A stretch of 64,000 nt of DNA from Microbacterium enclense (GTDB lineage: Bacteria; Actinomycetota; Actinomycetes; Actinomycetales; Microbacteriaceae), in NCBI GenBank assembly GCA_038182865.1, contig CP116226.1:1984001-2048000 (forward strand), written 5' to 3'. Position 1 is the first letter of the stretch. Every line of letters starts with the position of its first letter. Below the pieces are notes generated by a model. The model was given only the letters and a program-made list of their open reading frames with translations. It searched no databases and was not told the DNA's origin. Positions 1 through 8,462 of the stretch are shown piece by piece. Position numbers and translations under genes: made by a program.

Positions 1-1
1 G

Positions 2-433
2 CTGTCGGTGCCCGTTCGCGTCCAACTGGCGATCGCCATGTCGGGTGCCCGCCTCGACCTCGGTCAGGCGGATCGCGCGTTGCAGGAACTCGAGATCCCG
101 GAAGCCGATCCCGATCGGGCTTTCGAGTGGAGCCCCGCGTTGTTCTCCGCTCGGGCTGCCGTTCTCGAAGAACTCGGACGTGACGCCGAGGCCGCGGAGT
201 GGGAGCGTCGGGCGCAGGTCGCGGCTGAAGCACTCGATGCGGCCGCGGGTGTCGCGGATCGCGAAGTCATCGTCGTCGAGGAGATCGACGTGATCGATGA
301 CGAAGGCGGCGTGGAGGTGGCATCCGGAGTCATTCCCGTCTCCGACGAGGACGAAGACGAAGAGCCCCCGCACGCGCCGGTGAGTGAGGCGGGCCCGGTC
401 GCAGACGTCGACGAGCAGGGCGGCCCGCGGTGA
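2..433 (+). CDS. TPR-like protein, 3' part (5' end outside window)
   Basis: The frame is open from the left edge, so this is the last 143 codons of a gene that begins upstream; the GTG at position 8 is just the first start codon inside the window. The visible part has helix-pair spacing of small and large residues typical of tetratricopeptide repeats (about residues 15-80), then a long acidic tail including DEDEDEE. No catalytic motif is visible. Its TGA overlaps the GTG of the next gene by 4 bp, so it is translationally coupled to the HAD phosphatase and belongs to the same operon. The TPR call is by pattern only and the role is unknown. Confidence 0.6.
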   Translation: MSVPVRVQLAIAMSGARLDLGQADRALQELEIPEADPDRAFEWSPALFSARAAVLEELGRDAEAAEWERRAQVAAEALDAAAGVADREVIVVEEIDVIDDEGGVEVASGVIPVSDEDEDEEPPHAPVSEAGPVADVDEQGGPR

Positions 434-1467
434 TCTTCGGTCGGAGCAAGCCGCAGGCCACGCCGCTCGACGGGGTGGACGTGGTGCTCGCCGACCTGGA
501 CGGGGTCGTCTACGCCGGCCCCGGTGCGCTCCCGCACGCGGTCGACAGTCTCAACCGCGCTCAGGAGGAGGGGCGACAGCTCGGCTACATCACGAACAAT
601 GCGTCGAGAACCGATGCGACCGTGGCGGAGCACCTGTCGTCGCTGGGTCTGCGCGTGAACGCAGGCGACGTCGTCACGAGTCCCCAAGCCGCCATGCGCC
701 TGATGCGGGACCTGGTCCCGGCGGGCTCGACACTTCTCGTGATCGGCGGCGAAGGACTCGTCGTCGAGGTCGAGAAGGCCGGCTTCGTGGTGACGCGCAG
801 CGCGGACGATGCTCCCGCCGCCGTCGTGCAGGGTTTCGCGCCCGAGGTCGGCTGGAAGGACCTGGCCGAAGCCGCCTACGCCCTTGCGACCCCCGTCGAG
901 GAGGGCGGTATCCCCTGGGTCGCGACGAACACGGACTGGACCATTCCACAGGCCCGCGGCATCGCACCGGGAAACGGCACTCTCGTCTCCGCCGTGCACA
1001 CCGCGGTAGGGCGCCTGGCCACGATCGCCGGCAAGCCCGAACGCCCGATCTTCGACGAAGCCGTCATCCGCACCGGTGCCCAGAATCCTCTCTTCATCGG
1101 TGATCGCCTCGACACCGACATCCAAGGCGCTCGCGCGGCCGAGATGTCGTCTCTGCTCGTGCTCACGGGGATCGACCGGCCGAAGCAGGTGCTGGCGGCA
1201 CCTCCCTCCCAGCGGCCCGACTTCATCGTCGCCGACCTGCGTGAGCTGTTCGAGCCCTACCCGGCGACGATCGTGAAGGGGGAGCGGACCCGCGTCGGCG
1301 AGGCGATCGTGGAGATCGACGGTGTCGACCTCCGGATCGTGGCGGAGGGGGAGCGTCAGATCGACCTTCTCCGAGCCGGGGCGGCTGCGATCTGGAACTC
1401 CGGGCGCGCGATCTTCGGCTTCCGGGTTCCGGAACAGCTGTATGCGGACCCGTTCCGCGTGCGCTGA
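430..1467 (+). CDS. HAD-IIA family sugar/glycolate phosphatase
   Basis: A 345-residue cytosolic phosphatase of the HAD superfamily, subfamily IIA (NagD/phosphoglycolate phosphatase type). The nucleophile motif DLDGV lies near residue 22, ITNNASR supplies the Ser/Thr motif near residue 55, and the Mg-binding motif IGDRLDTDI lies near residue 222. The family usually dephosphorylates small sugar or glycolate phosphates; the substrate cannot be read here. A C-terminal extension of about 70 residues after the HAD core is common in actinobacterial members. It starts with GTG inside the stop of the preceding TPR-like gene and sits in the conserved order before tlyA-nadK-recN. Confidence 0.9.
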   Translation: MIFGRSKPQATPLDGVDVVLADLDGVVYAGPGALPHAVDSLNRAQEEGRQLGYITNNASRTDATVAEHLSSLGLRVNAGDVVTSPQAAMRLMRDLVPAGSTLLVIGGEGLVVEVEKAGFVVTRSADDAPAAVVQGFAPEVGWKDLAEAAYALATPVEEGGIPWVATNTDWTIPQARGIAPGNGTLVSAVHTAVGRLATIAGKPERPIFDEAVIRTGAQNPLFIGDRLDTDIQGARAAEMSSLLVLTGIDRPKQVLAAPPSQRPDFIVADLRELFEPYPATIVKGERTRVGEAIVEIDGVDLRIVAEGERQIDLLRAGAAAIWNSGRAIFGFRVPEQLYADPFRVR

Positions 1468-1485
1468 CGCCGTAGCATGGCATCC

Positions 1486-1656
1486 ATGTCGGACACCCGC
1501 GAGAACGATGCCGATCCCGAGCTGATCAGCCGCCTTCGCGTCATCGAGGAACAGCCTCTCGACACGAGGGCCGACGCGTACGCGGCGGTGCACGACGAAC
1601 TTGCGCGGCGGCTCGAGTCCGGTCCGGGCGACCACACTCCGTCGTCGCACGCATGA
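1486..1656 (+). CDS. Small conserved protein (56 aa) upstream of tlyA
   Basis: An ATG at 1486 opens a 56-residue frame ending in TGA at 1654-1656, overlapping the tlyA start ATG (1653) by 4 bp. The product starts MSDTRENDADPELISRLRVI and is acidic and probably mostly helical. The exact ATGA coupling and tight fit between its neighbours support real translation. I recall similar short proteins between the HAD gene and tlyA in other actinobacteria, but could not check. No known domain or function is visible. It may act only to couple translation of tlyA. Confidence 0.7.
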   Translation: MSDTRENDADPELISRLRVIEEQPLDTRADAYAAVHDELARRLESGPGDHTPSSHA

Positions 1657-2450
1657 CTCGTCTCGATGCCGAGCTCGCCGCGCGCGGTCTCGCGCGATCC
1701 CGCTCCCACGCGTCCCAGCTGATCGCGGCCGGGGAGGTGAGCGTCGACGGGCACGCGGTGGTGAAGGCGTCGGCCGCCGTCGACGGCGGCAGCGTGATCG
1801 AGGTGGCCAGCCCCGACCATTACGTCAGCCGGGGAGCCCACAAGCTCATCGCCGCGCTCGACACGTTCGACATCTCCGTCGAGGGCCGGATCGCTCTCGA
1901 CCTCGGCGCCTCGACCGGTGGGTTCACGCAGGTGCTCCGCGAGCGGGGAGCGAGGCCCGTGCTCGCGGTGGACGTGGGTCACGGGCAGTTGTCCACAGTG
2001 CTCGCGGCCGACGCTGACGTCGTGTCGGTCGAGGGGTATAACGTGCGGTTCATGACCGCCGCCTCGCTCTCGGATGCCACGGGTGTCGCGGAGCGCCCCA
2101 CGATCGTCACCGGCGACCTGTCCTTCATCTCCCTGCACCACGTCCTGCCCGCGGTGGTGGATACGGCCGCACCGGAAGCGGACATCGTGCTGCTGGTCAA
2201 GCCGCAGTTCGAAGTCGGGCGCACCGCTGTGAAGGGCGGTCTCGTCACCGACCCTGCTCTTCGGTCCGATGCTGTCCACGGTGTCCTCTGGGCCGCGTGG
2301 GACGCAGGGCTGCGCACGAACGGCCTGATCGCCTCGCCCATCGTCGGAACCCACGGCAACCAGGAGTACGTCGCGTGGTTCTCGGCCGCTCACGGCAGCG
2401 ACCCCTCAGAATGGGAGAGCACCGTGACCCGACTGACCGGAAGCCGATGA
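1653..2450 (+). CDS. tlyA: TlyA family 2'-O-ribose rRNA methyltransferase
   Basis: A 265-residue protein with an N-terminal S4 RNA-binding domain (about residues 1-60, starting RLDAELAARGLARSRSHASQ) and a C-terminal FtsJ/RrmJ-like SAM-binding domain with the glycine-rich motif LDLGASTGGFT near residue 88. In mycobacteria TlyA methylates the 2'-O of cytidines in 16S and 23S rRNA and affects capreomycin susceptibility. Length and domain order match the family. Both ends overlap neighbours by 4 bp (ATGA), placing it in the HAD-tlyA-nadK-recN operon. Confidence 0.95.
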   Translation: MTRLDAELAARGLARSRSHASQLIAAGEVSVDGHAVVKASAAVDGGSVIEVASPDHYVSRGAHKLIAALDTFDISVEGRIALDLGASTGGFTQVLRERGARPVLAVDVGHGQLSTVLAADADVVSVEGYNVRFMTAASLSDATGVAERPTIVTGDLSFISLHHVLPAVVDTAAPEADIVLLVKPQFEVGRTAVKGGLVTDPALRSDAVHGVLWAAWDAGLRTNGLIASPIVGTHGNQEYVAWFSAAHGSDPSEWESTVTRLTGSR

Positions 2451-3367
2451 CCCCCAGCGATCGCCGAATCCTCCTCGTCGTCCATGCCCGTCGCGACGAC
2501 ACCGTCCACGCCGCCGAGCGCGTCCTCACCGCCGTCCGGGCCGCCGGCGCCACGCCGGTGGTCTCCGCCGAGGACCGCCCCGAACTCGCGGAGCGCCTCT
2601 CGCTCGAGGGTGTCGCGACGCTCGGCGTGGATGTGAGCATCGACGACGTCGAACTGGCCATCGTGCTGGGCGGCGACGGCACGATCCTGCGCGCGGCCGA
2701 AATGGTGCGCGGCGGCACGGCGCCGATCCTCGGCATCAATATGGGGCACGTCGGCTTCCTCGCCGAGATCGAGCGCGACGACATGGATGACGCGGTACGC
2801 CGCGTGATCGACCGCGACTACACCGTCGAGGAGCGCTTGGCGCTCGCGGTGAAGATCGAGGATGCCGATGACCGGGTCATCTTCGAAACCTGGGCGCTGA
2901 ACGAGGCCACCGTCGAGAAGGCGAGCCGCGAGCGCATGCTCGAGGTCGTCATGGCGGTGGACGGGCGTCCGTTGTCATCGTTCGGCTGCGACGGTGTCGT
3001 CATCGCGACGCCCACAGGATCGACCGCGTACAACTTCTCCGCCGGAGGGCCGGTCGTCTGGCCGACCGTCGAGGCGATCGCCGTTGTGCCGCTGTCGGCG
3101 CACGCCCTCTTCGCCCGACCGCTCGTCGTCGGTCCGGACGCGAGCGTCGCCGTCGAGGTGCTCGAACGCACGAGCGGCAGCGGCATCCTGTGGTGTGACG
3201 GTCGACGCTCGCACGACCTGCCCCCGGGTGCCCGCGTCGTGGTGCGCCGATCGTCGCGGCCGGTGCGCCTGGCGCGCCTGCACCCCGCGGCGTTCACCGA
3301 GCGCCTCGTGCGCAAGTTCCGCTTGCCCGTCACGGGCTGGCGCGGAGTGGCGGGAGGTGCCGCATGA
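2447..3367 (+). CDS. nadK: NAD kinase
   Basis: A 306-residue enzyme that phosphorylates NAD to NADP with ATP or polyphosphate. The diagnostic GGDGT motif is at residues 75-79 and the conserved NE/TGSTAYNFSAGGP nucleotide-binding segment lies around residues 150-205. The open frame extends further upstream, but that part lies inside tlyA; the ATG at 2447 overlapping the tlyA stop (ATGA) fits family length. It overlaps recN at its 3' end in the same way. Placement between tlyA and recN is a classic actinobacterial arrangement. Confidence 0.96.
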   Translation: MTPSDRRILLVVHARRDDTVHAAERVLTAVRAAGATPVVSAEDRPELAERLSLEGVATLGVDVSIDDVELAIVLGGDGTILRAAEMVRGGTAPILGINMGHVGFLAEIERDDMDDAVRRVIDRDYTVEERLALAVKIEDADDRVIFETWALNEATVEKASRERMLEVVMAVDGRPLSSFGCDGVVIATPTGSTAYNFSAGGPVVWPTVEAIAVVPLSAHALFARPLVVGPDASVAVEVLERTSGSGILWCDGRRSHDLPPGARVVVRRSSRPVRLARLHPAAFTERLVRKFRLPVTGWRGVAGGAA

Positions 3368-5061
3368 TCGAGGAGATGCGCTTGCGCGACCTCGGCGTCA
3401 TCGCCGACGCGACCCTGCCGATCGGCCGCGGTTTCACCGCCATCACCGGTGAGACGGGTGCGGGCAAGACGATGGTCGTCACCGGCCTCGGCCTCCTGCT
3501 CGGCCAGCGCGCCGACTCCGGTGCCGTCCGCAAGGGTGCGGCCCAGGCCGCGGTCGAGGGGGTCTGGCTGGTTCCCGAGGACGGCCCCGTGGCCGAACGC
3601 GTGCGCGAGGCCGGGGGAGACGTCGAGCCCGTCGGCGGGGGAGCGGCTGAGCTGTACCTCGGTCGTACCGTCTCGAGCGAAGGCCGCGGGCGTGCCACGG
3701 TCGGCGGCCGGACCGCCCCCGCCGGCGTGCTCGCCGACCTGGCCGATGACCTCGTCGTCGTCCACGGACAGTCGGACCAGCTGCGTCTGAAGTCCTCGTC
3801 CGCTCAACGCGAAGCGCTCGATCGCTTCGGTGGTGAGCCGGTGACAGCGGCGCGCGCCGCCTACCGCGACGCCTGGGACACCTGGCGCGCTCTCGATGCC
3901 GAGCTGACCACCCTGACCACCGACCGCGACGACCGGGCCCGTGAGGCCGAGCACTTGCGCGCGGCCATCGCCGAGATCGAAGCTGCCGCCCCCGTGGCGG
4001 GTGAGGAGGAGGAGCTCGCTCGTCGTGCCGAACGCCTCGCCAATGCCGAGGAGTTGCGACTGGCCGCCGTGACCGCCCACGCCGCCCTGTCGAATGACGA
4101 CGGCTCGCCGGATGTCGTGACGCTGCTCGCCGAGGCGCGTCGGGCGCTCGAGCGCATCGCGGCCAGCGACGACGCCCTCGCCGCGATCAGCGAGCAGGTC
4201 GCGGATCTCGGTTATCGCGCGACGGATGCCTCGGTCGCGCTGTCGGGCTACCTCGCCGACCTCGATGAGTCGGGTCCCCACGAGCTGGCGATCGTCGACG
4301 AGCGACGGGGCGTGCTCGCCGGACTCGCACGCACGCACGGATCGGTGGAGGCCGCCCTCGCCTTACTCGAGACGGGATCGGCACGCCTGGTCGAACTCGA
4401 CGACGACGGTGACCGGCTGCAGCGCCTCGAGACCCAGCGCGACGCCGCGGCGGCTGAGCTCGACGCCGCTGCCGATATACTGACCGCCGCCCGGCGCGAG
4501 GCAGCGGAGCGCCTGGGCGCCGCTGTCACCGAGGAACTGCACGCCCTCGCCCTGCCCGACGCCCGTCTCACGGTCGATGTCGCTGCGGCCACCCCCGCCG
4601 GACACGGGCGCGACGAGGTGTCGATCCTTCTCGCTCCGCACCCCGGTGCCGATCCGCGCCCGGTGTCGCGGGGTGCGTCGGGAGGAGAGCTGAGCCGCGT
4701 CATGCTCGCGATCGAGGTCGTGATCGCCGGGGTCGACCCCGTACCCACCTTCGTGTTCGACGAGGTCGACGCCGGTATCGGCGGAGCTGCGGCGATCGAG
4801 GTCGGGCGACGGCTCGCGCGTCTCGCGGAGTCGTCGCAGGTGATCGCCGTCACGCACCTCGCGCAGGTCGCCGCTTTCGCCGGCAACCACCTCACGGTCG
4901 TGAAGGGCAACGACGGGGCCGTGACGGCATCCAGTGTCCGCCGTCTCGATGGTGCTGACCGCGAAGCCGAGATGGCGCGCCTGCTGTCAGGGCTGAGCGA
5001 TTCGGAGGCCGCTCTCACCCACGCGCGGGAACTGCTCGAGACCGGGCGTGCCACGGTCTGA
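3364..5061 (+). CDS. recN: DNA repair ATPase RecN
   Basis: A 565-residue SMC-like ATPase that acts in double-strand-break repair. Walker A GETGAGKT is at residues 29-36, the ABC signature SGGELSRVML lies near residue 440, and the Walker B/D-loop FDEVDAGIGG near residue 465. The region between (about 150-380) is rich in Glu, Arg and Ala heptads, as expected for the RecN coiled-coil arm. Length is normal for the family. It starts in the ATGA overlap with nadK and is the last gene of the operon; pyrG follows from its own promoter. Confidence 0.96.
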   Translation: MIEEMRLRDLGVIADATLPIGRGFTAITGETGAGKTMVVTGLGLLLGQRADSGAVRKGAAQAAVEGVWLVPEDGPVAERVREAGGDVEPVGGGAAELYLGRTVSSEGRGRATVGGRTAPAGVLADLADDLVVVHGQSDQLRLKSSSAQREALDRFGGEPVTAARAAYRDAWDTWRALDAELTTLTTDRDDRAREAEHLRAAIAEIEAAAPVAGEEEELARRAERLANAEELRLAAVTAHAALSNDDGSPDVVTLLAEARRALERIAASDDALAAISEQVADLGYRATDASVALSGYLADLDESGPHELAIVDERRGVLAGLARTHGSVEAALALLETGSARLVELDDDGDRLQRLETQRDAAAAELDAAADILTAARREAAERLGAAVTEELHALALPDARLTVDVAAATPAGHGRDEVSILLAPHPGADPRPVSRGASGGELSRVMLAIEVVIAGVDPVPTFVFDEVDAGIGGAAAIEVGRRLARLAESSQVIAVTHLAQVAAFAGNHLTVVKGNDGAVTASSVRRLDGADREAEMARLLSGLSDSEAALTHARELLETGRATV

Positions 5062-5173
5062 TCCGCCGATCGACCCGTGATCGTCACGTCGCGGTGACGC
5101 GGATGTCGGGGGCCGATGCCAGACTGCGGGAGGAGCGGAGAACATCCGCCATCCTGAGGACAGATGCGACTGA

Positions 5174-5190
5174 TAGGATCGAAGCCCGTG
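5174..5190 (+). promoter_or_regulatory. Probable leaderless promoter of pyrG
   Basis: A TAGGAT hexamer (5174-5179) is followed by 8 nt and then GTG (5188) and ATG (5191). The spacing places the transcription start at or next to the start codon, and no Shine-Dalgarno sequence precedes it. This argues against the more upstream ATG at 5164, which lies before the -10 box. The HTH gene at 47284 has the same layout, sharing GATCGAAGCC. Confidence 0.55.
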
Positions 5191-6888
5191 ATGCAGACTT
5201 CGGACGCGGGACATTCAGACGGTAAGACCTTCACGACGAAGCACATCTTCGTCACCGGAGGAGTGGTCTCCTCCCTGGGTAAGGGCCTGACGGCGGCAAG
5301 CCTCGGCAACCTTCTCACCGCTCGCGGTCTGCGCGTGGTCATGCAGAAGCTCGACCCGTATCTCAACGTGGACCCGGGGACGATGAACCCGTTCCAGCAC
5401 GGTGAGGTCTTCGTGACCGACGACGGCGCCGAGACCGATCTCGACATCGGGCACTACGAGCGCTTCCTCGACATCGAGCTGAGCCAGGCGGCCAACGTCA
5501 CCACCGGCCAGATCTACTCGCAGGTGATCGCGCGGGAGCGTCGTGGCGAGTACCTCGGCGACACGGTGCAGGTGATCCCGCACATCACCGACGAGATCAA
5601 GCGTCGCATGCGCCTGCAGGCCAGCGAGAGCCCCCAGCCCGACGTGATCATCACCGAGATCGGTGGCACCGTCGGCGACATCGAGTCGCAGCCGTTCATC
5701 GAGTCCGCGCGCCAGATCCGCCACGAGCTGGGCCGGAAGAACGTCTTCTTCGTGCACGTCTCGCTCGTGCCCTTCATGGGCGCCTCCGGCGAACAGAAGA
5801 CCAAGCCCACTCAGCACTCGGTCGCCACGCTGCGCTCGATCGGCATCCAGCCCGACGCGCTCGTGCTGCGCAGCGACCGGCCCGTCACGGAGTCGAACAA
5901 GCGCAAGATCGCGCTGATGTGCGACGTCGACGAAGACGCCGTGGTCAACGCGATCGACGTGCCCAGCATCTACGACATCCCCACGATGATGCACGACCAG
6001 GGTCTCGACGCCTACATCGTCGACGCCCTCGACATCGACAAGGCCGCAGACGTCGACTGGTCGCGGTGGCAGCGCGTGCTGCAGGCCGTGCACAACCCCA
6101 AGCACGAGGTGACCATCGGCCTCGTCGGCAAGTACATCGACCTGCCCGACGCCTATCTCTCGGTCACCGAGGCGATCAAGGCGGGCGGCTTCGGACAGGA
6201 GACCCACGTGAAGATCACGTGGATCCCCTCCGACCTCTGCGAGACGCCCGAGGGGGCCGAGAAGGCTCTCGCGGCGGTCGACGGGATCATCGTGCCCGGA
6301 GGCTTCGGCATCCGGGGTATCGAGGGCAAGCTCGGCGCCCTGCGGTTCGCGCGGGAGCAGGGCATTCCCACGCTCGGCATCTGCCTGGGCCTGCAGTGCA
6401 TGGTCATCGAGTACGCGCGTACCGTGGCCGGCCTCGAGGGCGCGTCGTCGAGCGAGTTCGATCCCGACACCGTGCACCCCGTGGTGGCCACGATGGCCGA
6501 GCAGGTCGACATCCTCGAGAGCGGCGACCTCGGCGGCACCATGCGCCTGGGGCTGTACCCGGCCGCGCTCGCCGAGGGATCGCTCGCGGCCGAGCTGTAC
6601 GGCGAGTCGCAGATCTCGGAGCGTCACCGCCACCGGTACGAGGTCAACAACGCCTACCGGCAGCAGCTGAGCGACGCGGGCCTGGTGTTCTCGGGGCTCA
6701 ACCCCGATCTCGACCTCGTCGAGTTCGTCGAGCTGCCGCGTGACGTGCACCCGTACTACATCGCCACCCAGGCACACCCCGAGCTGCGGTCGCGGCCGAC
6801 CGCTCCGCACCCGCTGTTCCGCGGTCTCGTCGGGGCGGCGCTCGAGCGTCACCGCTCGAGCGAGCTGTTCGACGTCGAGGAGGCCTGA
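5191..6888 (+). CDS. pyrG: CTP synthase
   Basis: CTP synthase of 565 residues converts UTP, ATP and glutamine to CTP, the last step of pyrimidine nucleotide synthesis. The synthetase domain begins near residue 17 with KHIFVTGGVVSSLGKG (P-loop-like). The class I glutamine amidotransferase domain carries the nucleophile in GICLGLQC (Cys398) and the His/Glu pair in QAHPELRSRP near the C-terminus. I chose the ATG at 5191 (GTG 5188 is equally possible) because a -10-like TAGGAT ends at 5179. The Nudix gene follows after a 1-bp gap. Confidence 0.96.
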   Translation: MQTSDAGHSDGKTFTTKHIFVTGGVVSSLGKGLTAASLGNLLTARGLRVVMQKLDPYLNVDPGTMNPFQHGEVFVTDDGAETDLDIGHYERFLDIELSQAANVTTGQIYSQVIARERRGEYLGDTVQVIPHITDEIKRRMRLQASESPQPDVIITEIGGTVGDIESQPFIESARQIRHELGRKNVFFVHVSLVPFMGASGEQKTKPTQHSVATLRSIGIQPDALVLRSDRPVTESNKRKIALMCDVDEDAVVNAIDVPSIYDIPTMMHDQGLDAYIVDALDIDKAADVDWSRWQRVLQAVHNPKHEVTIGLVGKYIDLPDAYLSVTEAIKAGGFGQETHVKITWIPSDLCETPEGAEKALAAVDGIIVPGGFGIRGIEGKLGALRFAREQGIPTLGICLGLQCMVIEYARTVAGLEGASSSEFDPDTVHPVVATMAEQVDILESGDLGGTMRLGLYPAALAEGSLAAELYGESQISERHRHRYEVNNAYRQQLSDAGLVFSGLNPDLDLVEFVELPRDVHPYYIATQAHPELRSRPTAPHPLFRGLVGAALERHRSSELFDVEEA

Positions 6889-6889
6889 C

Positions 6890-7468
6890 ATGGCGGAGCT
6901 GCGCGACGAGCGCGTCGACCTCGAGGTCGTCTCGACCGATCTCGTCTACGAGGGTGCGGTGTGGAACGTCCGCAGCGACACCGTCCGCTACGGCGACGGT
7001 GAGATGACGCGGCAGTACGTCGAGCACCCCGGGGCAGCGGCGGTCGTCGCGATCGACGAGGACGAGCGCGTCGTGCTCATTCAGCAGTACCGCCACCCGA
7101 TCAAGGAACGCGACTGGGAGATCCCGGCGGGTCTTCTCGACGTGGCGGGAGAGCCGCCTCTGGAGACGGCCAAACGGGAGCTGACCGAGGAGGTCGACCT
7201 CGAGGCCGATCGCTGGCAGCCCCTCGTCTCGATGCACACCACCCCCGGCGGTAACGACGAGGTCGTGCACCTCTTCCTCGCCCGCGGCCTGCGGACGGTC
7301 GAGACGGACTACGAGCGTGAGCACGAGGAGTCCGACATGCGCGTCGAGCGCGTGCCGCTCGCCGACGTCATCGACGGCGTGCTGGCGGGGCGTCTGCGCA
7401 ACGGCATCCTGGCAACCGGCGCGCTCGCCGCGGCCGAGGTGCTGCGCCGCGAGGCCTCCGCGCGCTGA
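6890..7468 (+). CDS. Nudix hydrolase, ADP-ribose pyrophosphatase type
   Basis: A 192-residue Nudix enzyme. The Nudix box spans the AGLLDVAGE...AKRELTEEVDL region (about residues 84-108), with the metal-binding REL.EE core present; the final Gly of the consensus is Asp here. The layout resembles ADP-ribose pyrophosphatases (NudF/MutT family), which cleave ADP-ribose to AMP and ribose 5-phosphate. The frame is open upstream inside pyrG; the ATG at 6890 just after the pyrG stop gives normal family length. Position between pyrG and xerD is conserved in actinobacteria. Substrate is inferred from the family. Confidence 0.9.
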   Translation: MAELRDERVDLEVVSTDLVYEGAVWNVRSDTVRYGDGEMTRQYVEHPGAAAVVAIDEDERVVLIQQYRHPIKERDWEIPAGLLDVAGEPPLETAKRELTEEVDLEADRWQPLVSMHTTPGGNDEVVHLFLARGLRTVETDYEREHEESDMRVERVPLADVIDGVLAGRLRNGILATGALAAAEVLRREASAR

Positions 7469-7469
7469 C

Positions 7470-8393
7470 GTGGAGCTCGAGCGCGCGGTCGAGACCTACC
7501 TCCGGCACGTCGCGCTCGAGCGCGGACTCTCCGATCACACCGTCGACGCGTACCGTCGCGACCTGGCGGGGTACGTCGAGTGGCTGCACGCGCGCGAGGT
7601 GACCGCGATCGAGTCCGTGACTGCGTCGCTGGTGGCGGAGTTCGCGGCGGAGCGGGCCTCGGCGGAACCGCCGCCGGCCGCGTCGTCGCTCGCGCGGATG
7701 CAGTCCTCGGTGCGGGGGCTGCACCGCTTCCTCGTCCGGGAAGGACGCGTCGACGACGATCCCAGTGGGCGCCTGCGGCCGCCCAAGGCGCCCCGGCGGC
7801 TCCCGAAGGCCCTGACCATCGCCCAGGTCGACGCGCTCCTGGACGCCGCGGGCCCGACACCCGGCTCGGACGCCGCAGCCGAGCCGGCGGCTGTGCGGGA
7901 TCGCGCGTTGCTCGAGCTGCTGTACGCGACGGGTGCGCGCGTGTCGGAGATCGTGCACCTGGACGTCGACGACATGGCGCACGGCGACCTGATCCGCGTG
8001 CGAGGAAAGGGCTCCAAGGAGCGGGTGGTGCCCGTGGGCTCGTACGCTCGCGCGGCCATCGAGGCGTACCTCACGCGGGTGCGCCCGGCCCTCGCGGCGA
8101 AGGGACGAGCCACGCCCCGGTTGTTCCTCGGTGTGCGCGGGGCACCGCTGTCGCGACAGAGTGCGTGGCTCATCCTCCAGGCAGCCGCGGAGCGAGCCGG
8201 GCTGACGGCGCACGTGTCGCCGCACACGCTGCGACACTCCTTCGCGACGCATCTGCTGCAGGGCGGTGCGGATGTGCGCGTCGTGCAGGAACTGCTCGGG
8301 CACGCATCTGTCGCGACGACGCAGATCTACACGCACGTCACGGTCGACGCGCTGCGCGACGTGTACGCGACATCGCATCCGCGGGCGCGGTAG
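7470..8393 (+). CDS. xerD: Site-specific tyrosine recombinase XerD
   Basis: A 307-residue tyrosine recombinase with a SAM-like N-terminal core-binding domain (about 1-90) and a catalytic domain carrying all conserved residues: Arg157 in ATGARVSE, Lys in GKGSKERVV, HxxR in HTLRHSFATH, His in LLGHAS and nucleophile Tyr in QIYTHV. Length and the pyrG-nudix-xerD context identify the chromosomal XerD, which resolves chromosome dimers at dif with XerC and FtsK, rather than a phage integrase. The GTG at 7470, one base after the Nudix stop, is the likely start. Confidence 0.93.
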   Translation: MELERAVETYLRHVALERGLSDHTVDAYRRDLAGYVEWLHAREVTAIESVTASLVAEFAAERASAEPPPAASSLARMQSSVRGLHRFLVREGRVDDDPSGRLRPPKAPRRLPKALTIAQVDALLDAAGPTPGSDAAAEPAAVRDRALLELLYATGARVSEIVHLDVDDMAHGDLIRVRGKGSKERVVPVGSYARAAIEAYLTRVRPALAAKGRATPRLFLGVRGAPLSRQSAWLILQAAAERAGLTAHVSPHTLRHSFATHLLQGGADVRVVQELLGHASVATTQIYTHVTVDALRDVYATSHPRAR

Positions 8394-8462
8394 CGGGCGC
8401 TCCGGCGGCTCGCGCGTCATCGCGACGAAAGGGCCGCCCCGCCGCCCTGAGAGACTAGGGAG

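Noticed and set aside
5164..5190. Start of pyrG at ATG 5164
   Set aside because: A -10-like TAGGAT lies after it (5174-5179), so this ATG would be upstream of the transcript start.
7470..8393. Phage or island integrase at xerD
   Set aside because: The pyrG-nudix-xerD order, length and motifs fit the housekeeping recombinase; no attachment repeat or phage gene was seen.
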